Assembly: GCA_009779525.1 (NCBI GenBank)
Contig: WREB01000092.1
Span: 1 to 5,605 of the forward strand
Origin: Defluviitaleaceae bacterium
GTDB taxonomy: Bacteria; Bacillota_A; Clostridia; Lachnospirales; WQUN01
Direction: 5' to 3'
DNA: 5,605 nt
Part shown: piece by piece, positions 1 through 4,969 of the stretch
How positions within the stretch are numbered: position 1 is the first letter of the stretch
Layout: every line of letters begins with the position of its first letter
Notes under the pieces: generated by a model
Told to the model about the DNA's origin: nothing
Databases searched by the model: none
What the model saw: only the letters and a program-made list of their open reading frames with translations
Made by a program: the position numbers and the translations under genes

Positions 1-442
1 AAGGATTGTCAATTCGCTCAGGGACGGCGACACCAAGACGGCGTACAGGATCGCGCACACGCTAAAAAGCAGCTCCGGCTTCCTCGGCAAGAGGGATTTG
101 CAAAACGCCGCGCTTTCGCTCGAATCGTCCCTTCACCTGACGCCCCCCGTGTATACCAAGGAGCAGCTTAATAAAATCAAATACGGCCTGGAAGAGGCGT
201 TCCTCGAGTTCAAGCCGATCGTGGAAAAAGCTGAATCCGAAAAATTCGAGACAGTGGTGCTTGGCGACGACGAGTTAAAAACGCTTCTCGGCGAATTGAG
301 GGAACTGCTTACGAAGGGCGATTTCGGGGCGACGGATTACGTGAAGAAACTGCAGGGCATCGCCGGTATGGAGGAGCTCGCCGAAAAAATCGACGACTAC
401 GAATTTACGGACGCGCTCCAGATAATCGATTCGCTGGTATAG
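1..442 (+). CDS. C-terminal end of a phosphorelay protein with HPt domain (5' end outside window)
   Basis: The frame is open from base 2 to the TAG at 440-442, giving 146 visible residues. Near its start is the HPt signature AHTLKSSSGFLG, with the phospho-accepting histidine at visible residue 19 (codon 56-58), followed by the leucine-rich helix QNAALSLESSL. HPt domains receive phosphate from a receiver domain on this histidine in multistep two-component relays. After a short linker, residues 89-146 form a charged, leucine-rich helical tail of the sort found at the end of some hybrid sensor kinases. The missing upstream part is therefore most likely a hybrid histidine kinase, though a smaller receiver-HPt protein is possible. 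The first start-like codon inside the window (TTG at 98) lies after the histidine and would destroy the domain, so I reject it as a start. The next gene begins 36 bases downstream with no hairpin between, so the two may be co-transcribed. Confidence 0.85.
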   Translation, partial: RIVNSLRDGDTKTAYRIAHTLKSSSGFLGKRDLQNAALSLESSLHLTPPVYTKEQLNKIKYGLEEAFLEFKPIVEKAESEKFETVVLGDDELKTLLGELRELLTKGDFGATDYVKKLQGIAGMEELAEKIDDYEFTDALQIIDSLV

Positions 443-478
443 CTGACGAATAAACACACATCGGTAGAGGGGCAATTA

Positions 479-730
479 ATGGATCAATCGAGCAGGGCGA
501 AGTGCCCGAAATGCGGCGGGTCAAACATCAGTTACCAAATCGTGCAGACCGGTTCGACTACGAAGGCAAAAAGCGCCGGCTGCCTTTGGTCGCTTGGGCG
601 CGCGGTTCTCGTCATTTGTACCTGCGGGCTTTGGTTAATCATCGGAAAGCGTAGGGGAACCGGGACGACAAGCGTATTTAATAAAAAAATGGCGATCTGC
701 CAGTCCTGCGGAAAAAGCTGGAACGTTTGA
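479..730 (+). CDS. Small zinc-ribbon protein with hydrophobic centre
   Basis: This is an 83-residue protein starting at ATG 479, with the good ribosome binding site AGAGGGG (466-472) six bases upstream. It has a CPKCGG knuckle (Cys9, Cys12) near the N-terminus and CQSCGKSW (Cys74, Cys77) near the C-terminus, ending in WNV. Together these would make one four-cysteine zinc ribbon. Between them, residues 42-56 are hydrophobic (AVLVICTCGLWLIIG), flanked by basic residues KRR, with additional cysteines at 35, 47 and 49. Small proteins of this build, with a final CxxCGxxW and a membrane-like insert, are common in Bacillota and their phages; their role is not established. The gene follows the HPt-protein gene and is closed by a terminator 37 bases after its stop. 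I recognise the architecture but not a function. Confidence 0.85.
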   Translation: MDQSSRAKCPKCGGSNISYQIVQTGSTTKAKSAGCLWSLGRAVLVICTCGLWLIIGKRRGTGTTSVFNKKMAICQSCGKSWNV

Positions 731-766
731 AATGGATACGAGGCTAGATAAAAAATTTATTTACAT

Positions 767-796
767 GCCGCCCGATGCGCTTTGGGCGGCTTTATT
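767..796 (+). terminator. Rho-independent terminator
   Basis: A perfect 7-bp GC stem, GCCGCCC (767-773) with GGGCGGC (784-790), encloses a 10-base loop and is followed at once by the T-rich tract TTTATT (791-796). It lies 37 bases after the zinc-ribbon stop codon and suits the end of the HPt/zinc-ribbon transcript. It also sits only 18 bases before the next start codon, so it could act as a leader hairpin for the DUF554 gene. Confidence 0.72.
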
Positions 797-814
797 GTTG
801 GAGCAAACGCTTAA

Positions 815-1534
815 ATGACCGCGACGATCATAAACATGCTTTTGATAATCGCCGGGGGTATTGCGGGCCTTTTAATCAAAAGCAGGATAAGGCAGAGCAT
901 GACCGACGGCCTGCTTGCCGCGATGGGTCTCGCGGTGCTTGCGGTGGGCCTGATCGGCGTCGTCAAGACGGACGACCTGCTGTGCCTCATCGTGTGCTTA
1001 GCGCTCGGAACGTTCGTCGGCGAGATTTTAAATATCGAAAAGGGCTTGGAACGTTTCGGGAATTCGCTGCACGGGTTTATGAAGAGATTCGCAAAAAAAG
1101 AGGAGAGCCGCTTCACCGAGGGGTTCGTCAGCGCGACGGTGCTTTTTTGCGTCGGCGCGATGGCGATAATGGGGAGCCTCGAGGCGGGCATCAACGGAAA
1201 CTATACGATCATCGTATCGAAGGGGATCATCGACTGCGTCGTCTCGGTCACGTTCGCTGCGACGATGGGAATCGGCGTTTTGTTTTCGGCGCTCACCGTA
1301 GGTATTTACCAGGGCGCGATAACCTTGCTCGCCGGGTTCGCCGCGCCGTTTCTGACGGAAACCGTAGTTTCGGAAATGTCCGCGACGGGAAGCCTGCTTA
1401 TCGTAGGAATATCGGTCAACATGCTGAGGCTTTCGCCCGTCAAGCTAAAAATCGGCAACATGCTTCCCGCGATTTTCTTGCCGCTCGCTTACGTCCCGAT
1501 CGCGTCGGCGCTTTCCGGGTTCTTTTTTAAATAA
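815..1534 (+). CDS. DUF554 family integral membrane protein
   Basis: This 239-residue, strongly hydrophobic protein is of typical DUF554 length (the family includes B. subtilis YdfK and E. coli YqgA). Family segments are visible: LGTFVGEILNIE (about 64-75), FCVGAMAIMGS (111-121), GIGVLFSAL (152-160), IYQGAITL (164-171) and GNMLPAIFLPL (214-224). I count about six or seven membrane segments, the first at roughly residues 4-22, with a charged loop at 74-101. The family's function is unknown; a transport role is often guessed from topology. The ATG at 815 is the earliest possible start because an in-frame TAA occupies 812-814; GGAG at 800-803 is a slightly distant ribosome binding site. The gene follows a terminator hairpin with almost no room for its own promoter, and ends one base from the convergent ribokinase stop codon. 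Confidence 0.93.
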   Translation: MTATIINMLLIIAGGIAGLLIKSRIRQSMTDGLLAAMGLAVLAVGLIGVVKTDDLLCLIVCLALGTFVGEILNIEKGLERFGNSLHGFMKRFAKKEESRFTEGFVSATVLFCVGAMAIMGSLEAGINGNYTIIVSKGIIDCVVSVTFAATMGIGVLFSALTVGIYQGAITLLAGFAAPFLTETVVSEMSATGSLLIVGISVNMLRLSPVKLKIGNMLPAIFLPLAYVPIASALSGFFFK

Positions 1535-1535
1535 G

Positions 1536-2465
1536 CTAATTCGCCGGATGTTTTTTAATAAACGCCTCGATTTCTAATCCCGTCGGCAGGGACGGCTGCG
1601 CGCCGCGCCTTGTCGCGGTCAGCGCGCCCGCGGCGTTCGCGTAGCGCGTCGCTTCAAGGAGATTTTCACCTTGAAGCAGCCTTAACGATAGCGCGGCGGT
1701 AAACGCGTCGCCCGCCGCCGTCGTGTCGACCGCGTCGATCCCGTATCCCCCGACCATTTTGGAAAACCCACGGGCGTGGACGAAGGCGCCTTTTTCGCCG
1801 AGCTTTATCGCGACGATTTCGCATTTGCATATCTCTTTTAGCCTTGCCGCCGCCTCAGCGGCGCTTTTTTCGTCCTCCGGAAAAATACCGCAGAGGGCGC
1901 GCGTTTCGGTTTCATTAGGGCTCAGCAGAAAAACGGAGGAAAGTTTTTCAAGCGGGAACGCGCGCGCGGGCCCGGCGTCAAGCGCGAACTTGACCCCTTT
2001 TTTCGCCGCCGCGGCCGACGCCGCTATGACGGTTTCGTCTGGTATCTCCAGCTGCGCGAGGCATAAATCGAAGGCGTCGCCGTCAAGCGCGCGTGAAACG
2101 TCTTCGCAAGTCAACCCCGAATTGGCGCCCGGGCATACTGCGATCCGGTTCTGCCCGTCGCCGTCGACCCATATGTTTGCGATTCCGGTGGGCAAATCGC
2201 AATCAAATAAATGCGTCGTCCCGACGCCGCATTCGGCGAGCTTTTTCTTTAGCGCCGCGCCGAACGCGTCCCTTCCGGTCCTTCCAACGAACGAAACAGA
2301 GGCGCCCTGCCTCGCAAGCGAAACGGCCTGGTTCGCCCCCTTGCCTCCCGGATAAAAACCGTATTCGTCGGCGACTACCGTTTCGCCCCCTGACGGGACG
2401 CGGCGCATCTTGCAAACGACGTCCATGTTTATGCTTCCCACTACGAGCGCGCGGATTTTTTTCAT
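1536..2465 (-). CDS. rbsK: Ribokinase (PfkB family sugar kinase)
   Basis: The predicted enzyme phosphorylates D-ribose to ribose 5-phosphate with ATP in the cytoplasm. The 309 residues match usual ribokinase length. Visible motifs in order are: GSINMD (10-15), whose Asp contacts the sugar; PGGKGANQA (39-47), PfkB signature 1; QLE (138-140), with a conserved Glu; SPNETE (182-187); KLGEKGAF (221-228); DTTAAGDAF (247-255), signature 2 with the catalytic base Asp252; and RRGAQPSLPT (286-295) near the C-terminus, a strong ribokinase hallmark. The start is ATG 2465-2463, supported by GGGAGA at 2476-2471, five bases upstream. No ribose transporter, RbsD or LacI-type regulator lies alongside, so the gene stands alone on its strand. 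Deoxyribokinase or a nucleoside-type PfkB kinase are alternatives, but the GAQPS ending and AAGD form favour ribokinase. Confidence 0.92.
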   Translation of the reverse strand: MKKIRALVVGSINMDVVCKMRRVPSGGETVVADEYGFYPGGKGANQAVSLARQGASVSFVGRTGRDAFGAALKKKLAECGVGTTHLFDCDLPTGIANIWVDGDGQNRIAVCPGANSGLTCEDVSRALDGDAFDLCLAQLEIPDETVIAASAAAAKKGVKFALDAGPARAFPLEKLSSVFLLSPNETETRALCGIFPEDEKSAAEAAARLKEICKCEIVAIKLGEKGAFVHARGFSKMVGGYGIDAVDTTAAGDAFTAALSLRLLQGENLLEATRYANAAGALTATRRGAQPSLPTGLEIEAFIKKHPAN

Positions 2466-2486
2466 ATGCTTCTCCCGCGGAATAAT

Positions 2487-2515
2487 TTATCAAGACAGAT
2501 CACGCCGGGTATATT
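2487..2515 (+). promoter_or_regulatory. Candidate sigma-70-type promoter for the esterase operon
   Basis: A -35-like TTATCA (2487-2492) and a -10-like TATATT (2510-2515) are 17 bases apart in the AT-rich part of the divergent intergenic region. Transcription would start near 2522, giving a leader of about 40 bases before ATG 2563. The -10 matches consensus at 5 of 6 positions, the -35 at 4 of 6. The same A/T block read on the minus strand contains GATAAT (2518-2513) with a poor TTGCGT (2540-2535) 16 bases upstream, a weaker candidate for the ribokinase promoter. Confidence 0.4.
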
Positions 2516-2562
2516 ATCATTACGGCGCGGCTTAACGCAAAAACTACGTTTGGGGGTAAAAA

Positions 2563-3306
2563 ATGCTTAAGGATTTTACGAAGGAAACGTTTGACGTGAT
2601 CATCCAGGCCGGCCAGTCGAACAGCCAGGGCTGCGGACTCGGCAAAGTCGGCGAACCTTATGCGGTAAGCGAAAGCGTTTACCAAATGGACGGCGACTTC
2701 ACCGTGTTCACCGCGCGCGAGGAAGTTTGGGGCAACGAAGCGGTAGCTAACTTTTCGCTTCCGTTCGCGGCAAAATACCTCGGCGCCGGGCTGCTTAAAA
2801 ACGGCAGGAAGCTTTTGATCCTGCGCACCGCCGTCGGCGGGACGGGGTTTGGGGATAAAAGATGGGGGCCAAACGACGACTTGTTCCTTCGCATGATGGA
2901 AATGATCAAGGCGTCGCTTGAATTAAATCCGAGCAACAAACTAAAGGCGCTGCTCTGGCATCAGGGCGAAACCGACGTCGGGCAGCTGGCCACTTACGAG
3001 GAGCATTATAAAAACCTTTCGCGCCTGGTCGCGATGGTGCGCGAAACATATGGCGAACCGAAGCTGCCGTTCGTCGCGGGCGATTTCGTGAAACATTGGG
3101 AAAGCGTAAGCGAAACGGACTATTCGAAAGTCTTAAACGCGATGCGCGACGTCTGCGCGAACATAGGATGCGCAGCTTTCGTGGAAACGGACGGGCTGAC
3201 TTCCAACGACCAGGCCGTGGGCAACGGCGACAACATCCATTTCAGCCGCGAAGGTATCTACGGGCTTGGCTGGCGCTATTTCGAGGCGTACATGAAATGC
3301 GTCTGA
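2563..3306 (+). CDS. SGNH/SASA-type esterase (sialate O-acetylesterase-like domain), cytoplasmic
   Basis: This 247-residue protein has the fold signatures of the SASA branch of SGNH hydrolases, which remove acetyl or other acyl groups from carbohydrates. Visible motifs: the nucleophile block QAGQSNSQG (15-23, Ser19), the oxyanion-type glycine segment AVGGTGFG (90-97), the family motif WHQGETD (132-138), and the Asp/His block GDNIHFSREG (222-231) with Asp223 and His226 spaced DxxH. All three catalytic positions are present. There is no signal peptide, so it should act inside the cell on an imported or intracellular substrate, unlike the many secreted SASA enzymes. The ATG at 2563 has GGGGGT (2552-2557) six bases upstream. 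It is divergent from the ribokinase and overlaps the next gene by 10 bases. The acyl substrate cannot be read from sequence. Confidence 0.88.
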   Translation: MLKDFTKETFDVIIQAGQSNSQGCGLGKVGEPYAVSESVYQMDGDFTVFTAREEVWGNEAVANFSLPFAAKYLGAGLLKNGRKLLILRTAVGGTGFGDKRWGPNDDLFLRMMEMIKASLELNPSNKLKALLWHQGETDVGQLATYEEHYKNLSRLVAMVRETYGEPKLPFVAGDFVKHWESVSETDYSKVLNAMRDVCANIGCAAFVETDGLTSNDQAVGNGDNIHFSREGIYGLGWRYFEAYMKCV

Positions 3307-3914
3307 AAATTTGCAAGCTCGGGCCGATAAAGACGAATTGTTACATAATCATGAACGAGGCGACGGGCGAGGCCGTGATCGTCGATCCGGCGGACGAACC
3401 CCCGGTTGACGGGTTCGTCCCGGTCGCCGTGCTTTTGACGCACGGTCATTTCGACCATGTAACCGGCGTAAACTGTCTGCGCGAAAAACACGGCGCGAAA
3501 ATTTACACCTCGGCGATAGAAAGGGAACTCCTCGCCGACCCCGAGCTAAACGGATCGACCATGTTTAGCCGGCCGATATCGGAATTTGCAAACAAGTGGA
3601 TAAACGGCCGCGAAACGCTTTCGCTTGCGGGTTTCGACATCATCGCGATGCCGACGCCGGGCCACACTTCGGGGGGGTTGTGCTTCTATTTGGAAGGCGA
3701 AGGATTGCTCTTTAGCGGCGACACGCTCTTTAAAGGCGGCTACGGCAGGTACGATTTCCCTACGGGGGATTTTGGCGCGCTTCGCGAATCTATCGTAGAT
3801 AAACTTTTTGCTCTTCCCGACGCGACGGCCGTCTATCCCGGGCACGGCGACAAGACCACGATCGCGTTAGAAAAGACGGGCAACGCGATACTTGATCTTG
3901 ATCTAGACCGCTGA
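3297..3914 (+). CDS. Metallo-beta-lactamase-fold hydrolase, glyoxalase II-like
   Basis: This 205-residue protein belongs to the short glyoxalase II-like (YcbL/YqgX-type) MBL hydrolases, which cleave thioesters or related esters using two metal ions. All metal ligands are visible: THGHFDH (48-54; His49, His51, Asp53, His54), PGHTSGG (121-127; His123), SGDTLF (140-145; Asp142) and PGHGDKT (181-187; His183). The family stretch GRYDFPTGD (150-158) follows the aspartate ligand. The start is ATG 3297, inside the end of the esterase gene, with GAGG at 3283-3286 ten bases upstream; the MRLKICKLGPIKTNCYII beginning is typical for the family. The frame stays open upstream to about 3096, but that stretch is an arginine-rich shadow of the esterase. 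Overlap suggests translational coupling. Without the C-terminal glutathione-binding domain it is unlikely to be a classical hydroxyacylglutathione hydrolase. Confidence 0.92.
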   Translation: MRLKICKLGPIKTNCYIIMNEATGEAVIVDPADEPPVDGFVPVAVLLTHGHFDHVTGVNCLREKHGAKIYTSAIERELLADPELNGSTMFSRPISEFANKWINGRETLSLAGFDIIAMPTPGHTSGGLCFYLEGEGLLFSGDTLFKGGYGRYDFPTGDFGALRESIVDKLFALPDATAVYPGHGDKTTIALEKTGNAILDLDLDR

Positions 3915-4130
3915 TTATCCCGCGTGGACGCAGCCCGCGCACGCGGGCGATTTGTTGGGGCATTCGAGTATCGCGCTTTTAATGTAACCGGGCGGAGCGT
4001 TAAAGACCGTCTCGAGGTCGAACGAACCGCAGTCGGGGCACTGGATCGACTTGTTAAGCTTTTCCGCCATCGAAGCGGACAGCCTGTAATCCTTTTCGCA
4101 ATGCGGGCAGCGCAGGTCGTAGTTTGGCAT
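3915..4130 (-). CDS. FmdB-type small zinc-ribbon protein
   Basis: This 71-residue protein opens with MPNYDLRCPHC, the usual beginning of FmdB-family putative regulatory proteins, and has a zinc ribbon formed by CPHC (Cys8, Cys11) and CPDC (Cys31, Cys34), followed by the typical GSFDLETVF. A second cysteine/histidine cluster fills the tail (Cys57, Cys64, Cys67, His69), which could bind another metal. I chose ATG 4130-4128 because a perfect GGAGG (4140-4136) sits five bases upstream and the family begins there; the in-frame ATG at 4145 would add MTEEP and place that GGAGG inside the gene. It is last in a leftward unit, 11 bases after the HAD gene's stop, and its own stop abuts the convergent hydrolase's stop with no gap. 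The molecular role of the family is unproven. Confidence 0.85.
   Translation of the reverse strand: MPNYDLRCPHCEKDYRLSASMAEKLNKSIQCPDCGSFDLETVFNAPPGYIKSAILECPNKSPACAGCVHAG
3933..3948. repeat. Perfect GC inverted repeat inside the FmdB-type gene
   Basis: GCCCGCG (3933-3939) and CGCGGGC (3942-3948) are exact inverted copies with two bases between, in the codons of the cysteine-rich tail. A further CCCGCG at 3919-3924 could pair with the same right arm. Read on the plus strand it is followed by GATTTGTT, so it might weakly end the hydrolase transcript, which has no other terminator nearby. It may equally be a coding accident. Confidence 0.5.
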
Positions 4131-4135
4131 CGGTT

Positions 4136-4140
4136 CCTCC
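4136..4140 (-). promoter_or_regulatory. Ribosome binding site that fixes the FmdB-type start
   Basis: On the minus strand GGAGG lies five bases before ATG 4130-4128 and just after the HAD stop codon (4144-4142). It is the strongest Shine-Dalgarno match in the window and decides for the shorter, 71-residue start. Confidence 0.8.
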
Positions 4141-4141
4141 G

Positions 4142-4969
4142 TCATATTATTTTAAGGAATTTCGCGAGGCCTTCCGCGTTGGAAAAATCCGCGACGACCG
4201 CGTCGGCGCCCGCGGAAAGCAAACGTTTCCGCTTCCATTCGTCGACTCCCGAGCGTTTTTTTTCGTCGGTCGCGACCGCGACGGCGTAGCCGCCGGCTTC
4301 CTTAGTCAGCTGTATTTCGACGAAGCCGTCGCCGAACGAAACAAGGCTTTCGCCGCCTATTTTCCCGTCGCGAAGGATGCCGCGGATCACCCCTTCCTTC
4401 GCGTCGCCTTTTATTTCGTCCCTCGCGCCGAAGATTCCGCCGTCGAAAAAGCCGCCTATCCCAAGCAGCCCCGCCTCGGCCAAGACGTCGGCCTCGTCGG
4501 TTCCGCTGGCTAGGTAAGCCTTTATTCCCGCTTTTTTTAACAGAATTAAAAATTCTACGCTGCCCGCGACCAAAAATCCGGCGGGCTCCGCCGTTTTATT
4601 TTTTATCGATGCGTGCCGCCCGCTGATTCGAAGCATCAGGCGGCGCAAGTATTCAGCCTTATAGGCGCCGGGTTCTTCCGGGACGCCCCCGCGCCTTCTT
4701 ATTTCGTCGGCCAGCGCCGCGCATTGGTAGATAGTCTGCTTGCCCGTCAGCCTGTCGACGAAATCCGTGACCGTATCTATGATCTCGCGCCGATCGCCGC
4801 CCGGCGCAGCGTTTGAGAGCGTTTCTACGAAGTAGGGGACCATCACCTGCTGCCAGCCCTCGCGAAGCAGGCTTATAGTGCCGTCGAAATCGAAAAGCGC
4901 CGACCTGAAACCGCCGCCGGGCGGCCGGATTACTTCGACGCTTCCGCATTTTTTTATATTATCATTCAT
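4142..4969 (-). CDS. HAD-superfamily hydrolase (phosphatase/phosphomutase-like)
   Basis: This 275-residue protein has all HAD motifs: motif I LFDFDGTIS (25-33) with nucleophile Asp27 and Asp29; motif II ASGT (154-157) with Ser155; a lysine in GDAKEG (motif III, about Lys191); and motif IV SFGDGFVEI (211-219) with Asp214 and Glu218. A helical cap lies between motifs I and II (roughly 36-150) and contains TGKQTIYQ (75-82), which I recall as conserved in a distinct HAD subgroup rather than in phosphoglycolate phosphatases in general. The family dephosphorylates or isomerises small phosphorylated molecules in the cytoplasm; the substrate is not readable here. Its ATG (4969-4967) overlaps the upstream gene's end by 8 bases and lacks a clear Shine-Dalgarno, so translation is probably coupled to that gene. 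A basic, proline-containing stretch of about 20 residues precedes motif I. Confidence 0.87.
   Translation of the reverse strand: MNDNIKKCGSVEVIRPPGGGFRSALFDFDGTISLLREGWQQVMVPYFVETLSNAAPGGDRREIIDTVTDFVDRLTGKQTIYQCAALADEIRRRGGVPEEPGAYKAEYLRRLMLRISGRHASIKNKTAEPAGFLVAGSVEFLILLKKAGIKAYLASGTDEADVLAEAGLLGIGGFFDGGIFGARDEIKGDAKEGVIRGILRDGKIGGESLVSFGDGFVEIQLTKEAGGYAVAVATDEKKRSGVDEWKRKRLLSAGADAVVADFSNAEGLAKFLKII

Noticed and set aside
775..1530. Long plus-strand open frame overlapping the DUF554 gene
   Set aside because: Its translation is arginine- and glycine-rich without recognisable motifs, while the overlapping frame encodes a clear DUF554 protein.
1514..1556. Possible terminator of the DUF554 gene: TCCGG (1514-1518) with CCGGA (1544-1548), then a T run
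   Set aside because: The stem is only 5 bp with a 25-base A/T-rich loop, too weak to call.
1723..2355. Open frame antisense to rbsK (210 codons)
   Set aside because: It is serine/alanine/proline-rich, as expected from GC-biased third positions of the ribokinase gene, which carries complete family motifs.
3096..3296. Upstream extension of the metallo-hydrolase frame
   Set aside because: This part is arginine-rich, lies fully inside the esterase in another frame, and the family's normal N-terminus starts at ATG 3297.
4131..4145. Longer FmdB-type start giving an MTEEP extension
   Set aside because: The perfect GGAGG lies inside this extension and is correctly spaced for ATG 4130-4128, where family proteins normally begin.
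2510..4966. The 12-base string TATATTATCATT at 2510-2521 and 4955-4966
   Set aside because: About one such exact match is expected by chance in a window of this size, and the two copies sit in unrelated contexts (promoter region and the HAD N-terminal codons).
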